From: an uncultured Verrucomicrobiales bacterium | GTDB lineage: Bacteria > Verrucomicrobiota > Verrucomicrobiia > Limisphaerales > Palsa-1400 | Reading direction: 5' to 3' | NCBI GenBank assembly: GCA_903927905.1 | Contig: CAIYOY010000024.1 | Location: 1-36,024, forward strand | DNA length: 36,024 nt | Shown: in pieces, positions 8,031-15,801 of the stretch | How positions within the stretch are numbered: the stretch's first letter is position 1 | Layout of the letters: every line of letters starts with the position of its first letter | Notes under the pieces: model-generated | What the model was told of the DNA's origin: nothing | Seen by the model: the letters and a program-made list of their open reading frames with translations, nothing else | Database searches by the model: none | Position numbers and translations under genes: made by a program

Positions 8031-9307
8031 TGAGTATTTTTGAAGAATTGGAATGGCGCGGTTTGATCGCCGATTGCACGGACAAAGTCGAACTGCAAAA
8101 AAAACTCACCGCTCCCACCGTACTCTATGCCGGTTTTGATCCGACGGCCGATTGCCTCCACGTCGGCAATCTCGTGCCCTTGATCGCGCTGCGCCGGTTT
8201 CAGCTTTGCGGCCATCATCCCATCGCGCTGGCCGGCGGAGCGACGGGTTCCATCGGTGATCCCAGCGGGAAGAGCCAGGAGCGGCAATTGCTGACCAAGG
8301 AAGTGCTGGATGGGAATATTGCCAGCGTCAAAGAGCAGTTGAAAAAATTGCTCGATTTTGAGACCAAAACCAACCCGGCCCGGCTGTTGGATAATGCCAC
8401 CTGGACCGCACCGGTCAGTTTCTTGGATTTCCTGAGGGACATCGGCAAGCATTTTTCAGTCAATCAAATGATTGCCAAAGAAAGCGTCCGCGCCCGAATG
8501 GAAGACCGGGAAACGGGCATCAGTTACACAGAGTTCAGTTACATGCTGTTGCAGGCGTTTGATTTTTACCACTTGCGCAAGGAATGTAATTGCGAACTGC
8601 AGATTGGCGGTTCGGATCAATGGGGCAATATCACGGCGGGTATCGAACTAACCCGCAAAAAAATGAGCGCGCAGGTTTACGGTCTGACGCTGCCATTGAT
8701 CATGAACACGGACGGGACCAAATTCGGCAAGACCGCCGCCGGGGCCGTCTGGGTGGACGCGAAGAAAACCAGTGTGTATCGCTTCTACCAGTTTTGGATC
8801 CGCACCGATGACCGGGACGCGGTCCGTTATCTGAAAATTTTCACGTTCCTGGGCCGCGAAGAAATCGCCGCGCTCGAACAGCAGCACGCCGAAAAACCCG
8901 AAGCCCGCGCCGCGCACAAAGCTCTGGCCAAGGCGATGACCGATTTGATCCACGGCGAAAACGCCACCGCCGAAGCCATGCGCGCCAGCGAAATTCTTTT
9001 CGGCGGCGCGCTCGAAGGCATTTCGGAAACGACTTTCAATGACATCGTGGGTGAAGTGCCGACGAAGGAATTGGCACGGACCGCTCTGGATGGAGCCGGC
9101 ACGCCCCTGGTGGAAGCATTGGTTCTCTCCGGCCTTTGCCCCTCCAAAGGCCAAGCGCGAAAAGACATCGAAGGCGGCGGCGTGAACATCAATAATCTGC
9201 GCGAAGCCAATGCGCAACGCCACGTGACCGCGCAAGATTTGTTGTTCGGCAAATATCTGCTGTTGCGCAAAGGAAAACGGAATTACGTCGTGCTGACCGT
9301 AAAATAA
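8030..9307 (+). CDS. tyrS: Tyrosyl-tRNA synthetase
   Basis: A 425-residue class I aminoacyl-tRNA synthetase that charges tRNA-Tyr. The HIGH-type motif is HVGN at residues 44-47, the GGSDQWGN tyrosine-site motif is at 193-200, and the KMSKS-type loop is KFGKT at 231-235, as in E. coli TyrS, not the KMSKS of the TyrZ branch. The C-terminal S4-like RNA-binding domain is present (LCPSKGQARKDIEGGGVNIN). Length matches E. coli TyrS (424). The ATG overlaps the purM stop by one base. No T-box-like leader exists, since the gene is second in the operon. The stop codon is directly followed by a long palindrome at 9309. Confidence 0.97.
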   Translation: MSIFEELEWRGLIADCTDKVELQKKLTAPTVLYAGFDPTADCLHVGNLVPLIALRRFQLCGHHPIALAGGATGSIGDPSGKSQERQLLTKEVLDGNIASVKEQLKKLLDFETKTNPARLLDNATWTAPVSFLDFLRDIGKHFSVNQMIAKESVRARMEDRETGISYTEFSYMLLQAFDFYHLRKECNCELQIGGSDQWGNITAGIELTRKKMSAQVYGLTLPLIMNTDGTKFGKTAAGAVWVDAKKTSVYRFYQFWIRTDDRDAVRYLKIFTFLGREEIAALEQQHAEKPEARAAHKALAKAMTDLIHGENATAEAMRASEILFGGALEGISETTFNDIVGEVPTKELARTALDGAGTPLVEALVLSGLCPSKGQARKDIEGGGVNINNLREANAQRHVTAQDLLFGKYLLLRKGKRNYVVLTVK

Positions 9308-9308
9308 T

Positions 9309-9387
9309 GTAGCAGTCGAGGTAACGAGACTCTAATTCGATTTCTTGCGTAGAAGAAAAGTTAGCGTCTCGTTACCTCGACTGCTAC
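9309..9387. repeat. Long perfect inverted repeat (REP- or MITE-like palindrome) after tyrS
   Basis: A 22-bp left arm (9309-9330, beginning GTAGCAGTCGAGG) and right arm (9366-9387) are exact reverse complements. Pairing extends to 27 bp with one mismatch (9331/9365), leaving a 25-bp loop. It begins two bases after the tyrS stop. The arms are longer than a normal terminator stem and no T-tract follows on the plus strand, so a dispersed palindromic element fits better; it may still end transcription. No transposase gene is present here. Confidence 0.75.
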
Positions 9388-9403
9388 GAAGCTGGACGAT
9401 TTC

Positions 9404-9435
9404 CTTTGCGTTCTCCGTGTGCTTTGCGGTTAATT
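9404..9435 (+). repeat. Leader motif of three 9-bp units ending in GGTTAATT before the lactonase-fold gene
   Basis: Units CTTTGCGTT (9404-9412), CTCCGTGTG (9413-9421) and CTTTGCGGT (9422-9430) are tandem and degenerate. The motif ends in GGTTAATT at 9428-9435, eleven bases before the ATG at 9447. It has the same position and the same 3' end as the motif before purM, though the unit sequence and period differ. Confidence 0.4.
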
Positions 9436-9446
9436 CAACCGTTGCC

Positions 9447-10565
9447 ATGAATAAATTATCTTCTCTCCAAAAATTTTCCGCCGGAGTCTTGTGCCTTTTC
9501 GCCCTCCTTTCCACCGCTTGCGCCAAAACCGAACAGATCTTTATCGCTTCGGGCGGCAAAGGCATTTACTCTGCCCAACTCGACCTCGATAGCGGAACCA
9601 TCGTCTCCAACGTCCTCGCGTTTGCACACGCTCCCACTTCTTTTCTGGCCGTCTCGCCCAATCACCACAATCTGTACGCAGTTGGCCATAGCGGGAAAGA
9701 ACCCAACATGATCAGCGCGTTCGCCATCGGTGCTAATGGGCAATTGGCCATGCAGAATGAACTTCGCGGCGAGGGTGATCCCTGTCACGTCTCCGTTGCT
9801 GATACGGGCAAATATCTTTTTGCGGCCAATTATGGTGGAGGCAGCGTTTCCTCCTGCTCTCTTGCCGAAAATGGTTTTCTCAAAGGACAGGTCACGACCG
9901 TTCAACATCACGGCTCGAGCGTCAATCAACAGCGCCAGGCCGGCCCGCACGGTCATTGCATCATCACCGATCCCGGCGGACATCACGCCCTGGCCTGCGA
10001 TCTGGGATTGGACAAGGTGTTGATCTATCAAATCAAGAATGGAGAATTGACCGCCAACGATCCTCCTTTCGCTTCGTTGAAACCCGGCGCCGGCCCCCGT
10101 CACATCGCTCTCAATCCATCCGGGCGTTGGGCTTATGTGGTCGATGAACTTGATTCCACCATGACGGTTTTCTCTTACAATAAAAAATCCGGCGCAATGA
10201 AAGTGACGCAAACTCTTTCTACCATCCCGGCCGGCACCACTGAGAAAAATTACCCGGCGGAAGTAGTCGTCTCGCCTTCTGGTAAATTTGTCTATGGCTC
10301 GAATCGCGGTCACGACAGCATCGCCGTTTTTGCCGTTGACCAGAAGACCGGAAAAGTAACGCCGGTGGAATTTTGCCCGACGCTCGGGAAAACCCCGCGC
10401 CATTTTGAAATTGATCCGACCGGAAAATTCCTGCTGGCGGCGAATCAGGACTCAGGCAGCGTCGTGGTTTTTCGGATTGATCAGAAATCGGGCAAGCTCG
10501 CTCCCACCGGTCACGTCCTCGAAATCAAATCGCCGATGTGTGTGAAGTGCCTGCCGACGGAATAA
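9447..10565 (+). CDS. Secreted lactonase-family seven-bladed beta-propeller (6-phosphogluconolactonase-like fold)
   Basis: A 372-residue protein. The N-terminus MNKLSSLQKF followed by the hydrophobic run AGVLCLFALLSTACA is an export signal; the cysteine after STA could be a lipid-attachment site, but the -3 residue is not a canonical leucine. The mature part fits the Lactonase family (PF10282): repeated blades with H-x-x-PTSFLAVSPNHHNLYAV, GEGDPCHVSVADTGKYLFAANYGGG, GPHGHCIITDPGG, GPRHIALNPSGRWAYVVDEL, NRGHDSIAVF and TPRHFEIDPTGKFLLAANQ. Cytoplasmic Pgl hydrolyses 6-phosphogluconolactone; an exported copy suggests another sugar lactone or a non-enzymatic role. An upstream in-frame start (9345) would translate the palindrome and is rejected. 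Confidence 0.88.
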   Translation: MNKLSSLQKFSAGVLCLFALLSTACAKTEQIFIASGGKGIYSAQLDLDSGTIVSNVLAFAHAPTSFLAVSPNHHNLYAVGHSGKEPNMISAFAIGANGQLAMQNELRGEGDPCHVSVADTGKYLFAANYGGGSVSSCSLAENGFLKGQVTTVQHHGSSVNQQRQAGPHGHCIITDPGGHHALACDLGLDKVLIYQIKNGELTANDPPFASLKPGAGPRHIALNPSGRWAYVVDELDSTMTVFSYNKKSGAMKVTQTLSTIPAGTTEKNYPAEVVVSPSGKFVYGSNRGHDSIAVFAVDQKTGKVTPVEFCPTLGKTPRHFEIDPTGKFLLAANQDSGSVVVFRIDQKSGKLAPTGHVLEIKSPMCVKCLPTE

Positions 10566-10567
10566 TT

Positions 10568-10587
10568 GCTGGCACTCACTCGCCAGC
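10568..10587. terminator. Short hairpin between convergent genes
   Basis: GCTGGC (10568-10573) pairs with GCCAGC (10582-10587) around an 8-base loop, in the 34 bp between the lactonase-fold gene (plus) and the PIN gene (minus). There is no T-run on either side, so termination is possible but unproven. Confidence 0.3.
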
Positions 10588-10599
10588 CAACTTAAGCAC

Positions 10600-11058
10600 C
10601 TACGCACGAAGAGCAGGTGCAACCCAAAAACCGGCTTCATTGGTAAGTTGATTCAGCAACGGTGCGATAGCGGAAATGAAACCTTGTGATTTTGCTTCCA
10701 ATAGGATGCCAAGGGTGCCGATCGTGATCACTCCCAGCTTGACCGCAAGAGAGCGTCCTTTGGCTTCATCAATCAGCAATAGACTGCCAGGAGAGATCAG
10801 CGCCAATGCGATAGCTGCCTTTTCTCCCGGATCAAGCGAGGCTTGGGCTACAGATTGCGGAGCGAGAGGATCCATTTTTATCGAAATAAAGTCTGGCAAG
10901 TCCAAACCCGAGAACTGGGCGCGGTCTTGCGCCAGTCGTTTAAATTCCTGAGCCACTATTTCCGGAATAATCACCTCCCCATAAAGCTCACGCAACAAGG
11001 AGGCCGAGCCAATTTGGCATAGATTAAGAACAACCGAAGTATCAGCGATGACAATCAC
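10600..11058 (-). CDS. PIN-domain toxin, DUF3368 type
   Basis: A 152-residue protein with a PIN-like nuclease layout. IADTSVVLNL at the N-terminus gives the first acidic residue (Asp6), IPEIVAQEF the second region, LDPGEKAAIALAL the conserved glutamate, and LLLIDEAKGRSLA the next aspartate. These are the positions that bind Mg2+/Mn2+ in PIN RNases. DUF3368 proteins typically sit directly after a UPF0175 gene, exactly as here, with a 4-bp ATGA overlap. I infer the toxin half of a type II module; the RNA target is unknown. Confidence 0.85.
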   Translation of the reverse strand: MIVIADTSVVLNLCQIGSASLLRELYGEVIIPEIVAQEFKRLAQDRAQFSGLDLPDFISIKMDPLAPQSVAQASLDPGEKAAIALALISPGSLLLIDEAKGRSLAVKLGVITIGTLGILLEAKSQGFISAIAPLLNQLTNEAGFWVAPALRA

Positions 11059-11288
11059 GTTCCCCCAAGCTTATTGAGCGTTTTTAAGTCTTCTTCCAAT
11101 TCACTAATGCCGTAGTGCTGAGGAATTTTTCGATCGCGTAACAGCTTTTGAAATTCAAAAAAACCCAACCCGCACAGATCAACCGCTTGGATAATGGTCA
11201 CCTTGTTGGACGCATATAATGCCAGCGCCAGTTCCTGCCTAACCTCAGACTCGCCCATTGGAATGTCATCTGGAAATGTAACGGTCAT
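11055..11288 (-). CDS. UPF0175-family antitoxin
   Basis: A 77-residue protein. VRQELALALYASNKVTIIQAVDLCGLGFFEFQKLL carried in two halves (ELALALY, then a helix-turn-helix-like segment) plus the ending KIPQHYGISELEEDLKTL is the UPF0175 pattern, a short DNA-binding-like antitoxin. The ATG at 11286-11288 is preferred over a TTG at 11340-11342 that would overlap the mutS end. It overlaps the PIN gene by 4 bp, and begins 46 bp after the mutS stop on the same strand, so read-through from mutS is possible. Autoregulation is expected from the family; no operator was identified. Confidence 0.8.
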   Translation of the reverse strand: MTVTFPDDIPMGESEVRQELALALYASNKVTIIQAVDLCGLGFFEFQKLLRDRKIPQHYGISELEEDLKTLNKLGGT

Positions 11289-11334
11289 GCCGATAATGTA
11301 ATCATATTTTGACGCCTTCGTCAAAGAATTCCAA

Positions 11335-13905
11335 TCAACCAAACAAATCCATCTGCGGCGGCGGGCCGAGTTTTTTTAGTTTATCTACTTCGGGTCGGGC
11401 GCGGCCAGTATGACGGACTTTGCCTTCGGGGGTGAGCTCGGATTCTTCCAGGTTGACCAGGATTTCTTTGGCGCGTTCCACCACGGTTTTTGGCACGCCG
11501 GCGAGGCGGGCGACTTGGATGCCGTAGCTTTTGTCGGTGGCACCTTCCAGAATTTTTCGCAGGAAAACGATTTGATCGTTCCACTCACGTACGGCCACGT
11601 TGAAATTTTTCACGCGAGTCAAGCGACCGGCAAGTTCGGTCAATTCGTGATAGTGCGTGGCAAAAAGGGTCTTAGCTCCGACGACGTTGTGCAGATGTTC
11701 CACGATGGACCAGGCCAGGCTCAGGCCGTCGAAGGTGCTCGTGCCGCGGCCGATTTCATCCAGGATCAGCAGGCTGCGGGAGCTGGAGTTGTTCAGGATA
11801 TTGGCCGTCTCGCTCATCTCCACCATGAAGGTGGATTGGCCGCGCGCCAGGTCATCGCTCGCGCCGATGCGGGTGAAAATGCGGTCCACCAGATCGATGC
11901 GCGCGGATTTAGCCGGGACGAATGAACCGGTGTGCGCCAGCAACGTCAGCAACGCTACCTGTCGGATGAACGTGCTTTTCCCGGCCATGTTCGGGCCGGT
12001 GATGAGCATGAGTTGTTGCGCGGTGTGATCGAGCAAGGCGTCGTTCGGGATGAAGCGTTCGTCGGTCAGATTTTGTTCCAAGACCGGATGACGGCCCTCG
12101 GAAATTTCTATGATCCCATCCGCCGCGATCTGCGGACGGCAATAATTATAGAGCCGCGCCGTCTCGGCGAAAGCGCCCAACACATCCAATTGCGCGAGGG
12201 CGGCGGCGGTTTGTTGCAGGCGCGGAAGTTGTTGCAGGACTTCCTCGCGCACGCGCTGGAACAATTCATATTCCAGCTTCACACTGCGTTCTTCCGCGCC
12301 GAGAATTTTCCCTTCCATGTCCTTCAACTCCGGCGTGATGAAACGCTCGCCATTGGCAACGGTCTGCTTGCGGATATAAGTCTGCGGCACTTTCTCAAGG
12401 TTCGATTTGGTCACCTCGATGTAATAACCGAACACCGAATTGAATCGCACCTTGAGCGACGCGATGCCGGTGCGATCAATCTCGTCCTGCTGCAATTTCG
12501 CGATCCAATTTTTCCCTTCCGTCGTCGCTTTACGCAATTCGTCGAGGTTCGCGTCAAATCCGTCGCGAATCAAACCACCCTCTTTAATGGCCAGCGGCGG
12601 CTCGTCCACGATCGCGCGGCCAAGCAGTTCCACCAAGTCCGGCGCTTCGGCCAACTGTTCCGCCAAGTCTTCCATCAGCGAAGGAATTCGCAGGGCGTCC
12701 TTGATTTCATCCTCCTGGATCAGCGCCGCCTGATTGACACGCCGGTGCGCCCCGACCTCGCTTAAAATATTTTTCAACGACGGAATTTTCTCCAACGCCT
12801 GCCGCAACGCATTCAAGTCCCGACCATTGCCCGAACCCATACTGAGCCGGCCGATCGTTCGTTCCAGATCCCGCACTTCGCCCAACTCCCGGCGAAACGC
12901 ATCCAGATCCGAGGTGTTCTCGATCCACGTTAGCACCGCTTCCTGCCGGCGCACAATCGGCCCGACCGCCGAAAGCGGCTGCGAAAGCCAATCCCGCAAA
13001 CGACGCGCGCCCATCGGCGTCGCGGTGCGATTCAACGCGCCATACAGACACGAATTGCGCGGCGCATCGCGGTTCAACGGCTCAAGAATTTCCAGGTTCC
13101 GCAGCGACGTCGAATCCAGCGCCATGAAATCCGCGCATTGATAAAAATTCAGCCGGGTCAGCGCGGAAATATCGCGGCGCAGATGTTGCACCAGATAATG
13201 CAGGATGGCCCCGACCGCGCCGATCGCCGCGCCGCGATCCTTCAGTCCAAACCCATCGAGCGACGCCACCTTGAAATGTTCCCGCACCGTGAACATCGCC
13301 GTCTCTCCGGCGAAGACCCAATCCTCGTACGGATTAAAAATGGAATAATTATTTTGCGCGACTTTGGCCAGATTGGTCGCCGAGGCCGGATAAATGATTT
13401 CCGCCGGGCGCAACCGTTCCAGTTCCGTGGCCAGCGCCGCGTCGCCTTCCAATTCCGTGGTCTTGAAATCGCCCGTCGTCAGATCCACGCAGGCCAGCCC
13501 GAACGTTTGGCCCATAGGATACAGCGCGGCCAAAAAATTATTCTTTTCCGGCAACAAGATCCGGTCGTCGAAATGCGTCCCCGGACTGAGGATTTGCGTC
13601 ACCTCGCGTTTGACCAACTGTCCCGGCCTGGCCTCCTCCGTCTGCTCGCACACCGCCACCTTGCGTCCCGCCTTCAACAGCCGCGCGATATACCCATTGA
13701 ATGCGTGATGCGGAATGCCGCACATCGGAATGATGCCCCGCTTGGTCAACGCCACATTGAGCAACTGCGCCCCCACTTGCGCGTCCTCAAAAAACATTTC
13801 ATAAAAATCGCCCAGCCGAAAAAGCAACAATGCCTCCTTCGGCAGTTCGCTTTTTATGCGGCGATACTGCGCCATCATCGGGGTCAATTGCGGTTCGGCG
13901 CTCAA
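11335..13905 (-). CDS. mutS: DNA mismatch repair protein MutS
   Basis: An 856-residue protein, close to E. coli MutS (853). It binds mismatches as a dimer and recruits MutL. Seen in order: LTPMMAQYRRIK, the mismatch-wedge motif GDFYEMFFEDA with the Phe-x-Glu pair, FNSVFGYYIEV in the clamp/lever region, Walker A TGPNMAGKSTFIRQ, Walker B region LLILDEIGRGTSTFDG and the ATHYHEL switch. The C-terminus QMDLFG matches a beta-clamp-binding motif. The frame is open to 14115, but the extra residues are unlike MutS. A TTG at 13903-13905 gives MSAEPQLTPMM, which parallels the E. coli start; ATG at 13876-13878 is the alternative. No clear ribosome site precedes either. The toxin-antitoxin pair lies just downstream. 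Confidence 0.96.
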   Translation of the reverse strand: MSAEPQLTPMMAQYRRIKSELPKEALLLFRLGDFYEMFFEDAQVGAQLLNVALTKRGIIPMCGIPHHAFNGYIARLLKAGRKVAVCEQTEEARPGQLVKREVTQILSPGTHFDDRILLPEKNNFLAALYPMGQTFGLACVDLTTGDFKTTELEGDAALATELERLRPAEIIYPASATNLAKVAQNNYSIFNPYEDWVFAGETAMFTVREHFKVASLDGFGLKDRGAAIGAVGAILHYLVQHLRRDISALTRLNFYQCADFMALDSTSLRNLEILEPLNRDAPRNSCLYGALNRTATPMGARRLRDWLSQPLSAVGPIVRRQEAVLTWIENTSDLDAFRRELGEVRDLERTIGRLSMGSGNGRDLNALRQALEKIPSLKNILSEVGAHRRVNQAALIQEDEIKDALRIPSLMEDLAEQLAEAPDLVELLGRAIVDEPPLAIKEGGLIRDGFDANLDELRKATTEGKNWIAKLQQDEIDRTGIASLKVRFNSVFGYYIEVTKSNLEKVPQTYIRKQTVANGERFITPELKDMEGKILGAEERSVKLEYELFQRVREEVLQQLPRLQQTAAALAQLDVLGAFAETARLYNYCRPQIAADGIIEISEGRHPVLEQNLTDERFIPNDALLDHTAQQLMLITGPNMAGKSTFIRQVALLTLLAHTGSFVPAKSARIDLVDRIFTRIGASDDLARGQSTFMVEMSETANILNNSSSRSLLILDEIGRGTSTFDGLSLAWSIVEHLHNVVGAKTLFATHYHELTELAGRLTRVKNFNVAVREWNDQIVFLRKILEGATDKSYGIQVARLAGVPKTVVERAKEILVNLEESELTPEGKVRHTGRARPEVDKLKKLGPPPQMDLFG

Positions 13906-14064
13906 GGGCGGACAGTGTAGGAAGTTTTGCCGGAGAGTCGAAGGAAAGTTTTGGGAAAGAACTCGCTTCACGCATTGTTGCACGCCGCGATTGATCAGGA
14001 AGGTTAAAAAGGGCAATTCTGAAGATTTTTTAAAAGCATCGCAATTGGGCCATAGTGTGAAAAT

Positions 14065-14130
14065 GGGGGCCAGGTTACGGAGAGGGGTCAGGAATCGGCG
14101 CTTAAAAAATGTCACAATTCAAGTCTTGCC
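14065..14130. repeat. Degenerate repeat resembling REP/RAYT-associated sequence
   Basis: The stretch contains GGGGGCCAGG, GGGGTCAGG and, at 14109-14130, ATGTCACAATTCAAGTCTTGCC. From memory, the combination of GGGGTCAGG with a GTCACAATTCAAG(A)C-type segment is common next to REP-associated tyrosine transposase genes. No transposase frame remains here. TGTCACA (14110-14116) and TGTGACA (14156-14162) also form an inverted pair around the likely promoter of the next gene. The rest of the 13906-14222 gap shows no gene. Confidence 0.35.
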
Positions 14131-14222
14131 ATGCGCGTAAGGTTTATGACAAACCTGTGACATACATTTACCACCCAAGCGATGAAACCCCTTAGTGGAG
14201 GCGACATCGTCGGAAGGAAGCC

Positions 14223-14726
14223 ATGAAAACGAAACCAATCAAAACAGCCCACCGGAACGCAGCCATCAAGCTTTTGCAGGCCAAAGCGCTGAAAGCGGAA
14301 AAAATCGTTGAATCTGCCCGGAAAACGGCACGTCTGGCGAAAGGAAAATTCAAACTGGCACGCAAAGCTTTAAAGGAAGCCAAGAAACTCGCCAAGCGGG
14401 CGCGCAAAGCTGCCAAAGCCGCAGCCATCGAGGTCAAAGCCAATTTCAAAAAGCCCGCGCGAAAGACAAAAGCCAAAGCGGCCAAACCGGTGCGGAAACC
14501 AACGGTAAAAGCAAAAACTGCGAAGCTGGCGCGGAAGCCAAAATTAAAAGCCAAAGTCACGAAGCCGGTCACGAGGCCGATCCAGAAACCTAAAGTCAGC
14601 CGTCATCGTCCTCGATTGGCGGCACCTCCTGCACCTCCCGTGCCATCTTTGCCGCCAGCGCCACCGTTGCCTGCTCCCGCAGTTGAGCCACCACCGCCGA
14701 CTGAAGGCGAGCCCCCTGCCACCTAA
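14223..14726 (+). CDS. Histone H1-like Lys/Ala/Pro-rich basic protein
   Basis: A 167-residue protein of very low complexity. Residues 1-80 are Lys/Ala/Arg-rich and would form a long charged helix (ARKALKEAKKLAKRARKAAK). Residues 80-130 hold repeated PVRKPTVKAK-like units typical of histone H1 tails and bacterial Hc1/HU-tail proteins. The last 40 residues change to a Pro/Ala-rich tail (PPAPPVPSLPPAPPLPAPA) with acidic residues at the end. A clear Shine-Dalgarno, GGAAGGA, sits 5-6 bases before the ATG, unusual for this window. I infer nucleic-acid binding or condensation by charge alone; there is no folded domain to confirm it. It stands alone between mutS and the ars genes. Confidence 0.75.
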   Translation: MKTKPIKTAHRNAAIKLLQAKALKAEKIVESARKTARLAKGKFKLARKALKEAKKLAKRARKAAKAAAIEVKANFKKPARKTKAKAAKPVRKPTVKAKTAKLARKPKLKAKVTKPVTRPIQKPKVSRHRPRLAAPPAPPVPSLPPAPPLPAPAVEPPPPTEGEPPAT

Positions 14727-14876
14727 GCGGCGACTGGGCTTATTGCGTAGAATGTCCTTCAGATTTTCTGGAACTGAGAATCGTGCTGGCCGAACTAGGC
14801 AGTTGCCGTCCGTTTCCTTCGTCGAAATAGATCACGCCATTGACGCGACGGAAACAATTTTAAAGAAGCCGCACCA

Positions 14877-15323
14877 TTACCGTCCGGATTTTTCATCAAG
14901 GCGACCGGCAGCGTAGGCCTCGAAGACTCGCTTTATTTCATCACGCACGCGCCGGAAGACAGCCAATTTTTCGTTGTCATCGCCATTGGCTTTGGCGGGA
15001 TCATCGAAGCCCCAGTGGTGTCGGTTCATCTGTCCGGGAAACATGGGGCAGGCTTGATCGGCATTACCGCAAACAGTGATGACCGTTTCCACTTTTTGAT
15101 TGAGAAATTCCTGCAAATGTTTCGAACGGTGGCTGGAAATATCCAAGCCGATCTCCGACATGACCTGAATAGCCAGGGGATGAACGTAACCGGCGGGGTT
15201 GGAGCCGGCGCTTTGCACGTTGAAATCTTCGCCCAAGGCGGCGCGAAGGATTCCTTCGGCCAAATGGCTGCGGCAGGAATTGCCCGTGCAGAGGATTAAA
15301 ATGATAGGCTTTGGAGTCGTCAC
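14877..15323 (-). CDS. arsC: Arsenate reductase, thioredoxin-coupled (LMW phosphatase fold)
   Basis: A 148-residue cytoplasmic enzyme that reduces arsenate to arsenite. The phosphatase loop is CTGNSCRS, with nucleophile Cys12 and Cys17. The redox relay is in [14 protein letters not shown], giving Cys85 and Cys92. The Cys12-85-92 spacing matches Cys10-82-89 of the S. aureus/B. subtilis thioredoxin-dependent ArsC and separates it from plain phosphatases. The aspartate of the general-acid loop is in WGFDDPA. It follows the DUF6428-like gene by 3 bp and an aquaglyceroporin gene before that, so the product arsenite may leave through the channel. No ArsR repressor is visible in the window. Confidence 0.92.
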   Translation of the reverse strand: MTTPKPIILILCTGNSCRSHLAEGILRAALGEDFNVQSAGSNPAGYVHPLAIQVMSEIGLDISSHRSKHLQEFLNQKVETVITVCGNADQACPMFPGQMNRHHWGFDDPAKANGDDNEKLAVFRRVRDEIKRVFEAYAAGRLDEKSGR

Positions 15324-15326
15324 GGT

Positions 15327-15800
15327 TTAGCAGCATTTGCCCGGCTGAAAGGTCGGAAACGATGAAAAAGAAATCGCCGTGGTTTTGGGCGGCATGCATT
15401 TGTCCGGCGCAAGACAGGCCGTATGTTTGATGCCCAAAACCACCGTTAGGATGTCTCCTTCGGCCTGAATATCAGTGATCGGGAATTGCGAGATAAATGG
15501 CGCCTCACATTCAACATCCACTTCCATCTCTTCGGTTTCCAGAAAGGGCGCGGCTTTCTCCAGCACTTTAAGCAACATCTTGGTCCCGGCCCGGTGATCC
15601 GTGTCGTCCGAAAACCACGTTTGCAGTCGGCAAAATATTTCGGTGCGGAAAGTCCCGCCGCAGTCAATGAACCGCTTTTCAATCCGCGCCACGTCGGTCA
15701 CATGCGCCTGAATCGGCATTCTCGTGCCGGTGGGCAAAAGAAAGGAAAGGTTTTTGCCGGTGTGTTGGCCAAGGATCTCTTTCAGTTCGGCGAGCTTCAT
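15327..15800 (-). CDS. DUF6428-like protein of the arsenic cluster
   Basis: A 157-residue soluble protein beginning MKLAELKEILGQHTGKNLSF. It has GTRMPIQAHVTDVARI and FIDCGGTFR in the first half, AGTKMLLKVLEKA and EMEVDVECEAPFISQFP in the second. The C-terminal tail is cysteine-rich: HTACLAPDKCMP and a final GKCC. Proteins of this kind, annotated DUF6428 as far as I recall, recur in arsenic-resistance operons; the family name is from memory. The tail cysteines could bind arsenite or a metal, which is inference. Spacing is 1 bp to the upstream channel gene and 3 bp to arsC, so it is certainly part of the module. No enzyme activity can be assigned. Confidence 0.7.
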   Translation of the reverse strand: MKLAELKEILGQHTGKNLSFLLPTGTRMPIQAHVTDVARIEKRFIDCGGTFRTEIFCRLQTWFSDDTDHRAGTKMLLKVLEKAAPFLETEEMEVDVECEAPFISQFPITDIQAEGDILTVVLGIKHTACLAPDKCMPPKTTAISFSSFPTFQPGKCC

Positions 15801-15801
15801 A

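Noticed and set aside
13906-14115. N-terminal extension of MutS by 70 residues
   Set aside because: Extra residues are unlike any MutS start and cover the probable regulatory/repeat region; length without them matches the family.
14812-14855. GTTTCC/GGAAAC imperfect stem followed by a short T-run after the H1-like gene
   Set aside because: Short stem with mismatches and a long loop; too weak to call a terminator.
14683-14916. Plus-strand open frame overlapping the end of the H1-like gene
   Set aside because: Overlaps a better-supported gene and the arsC end; arginine-rich shadow.
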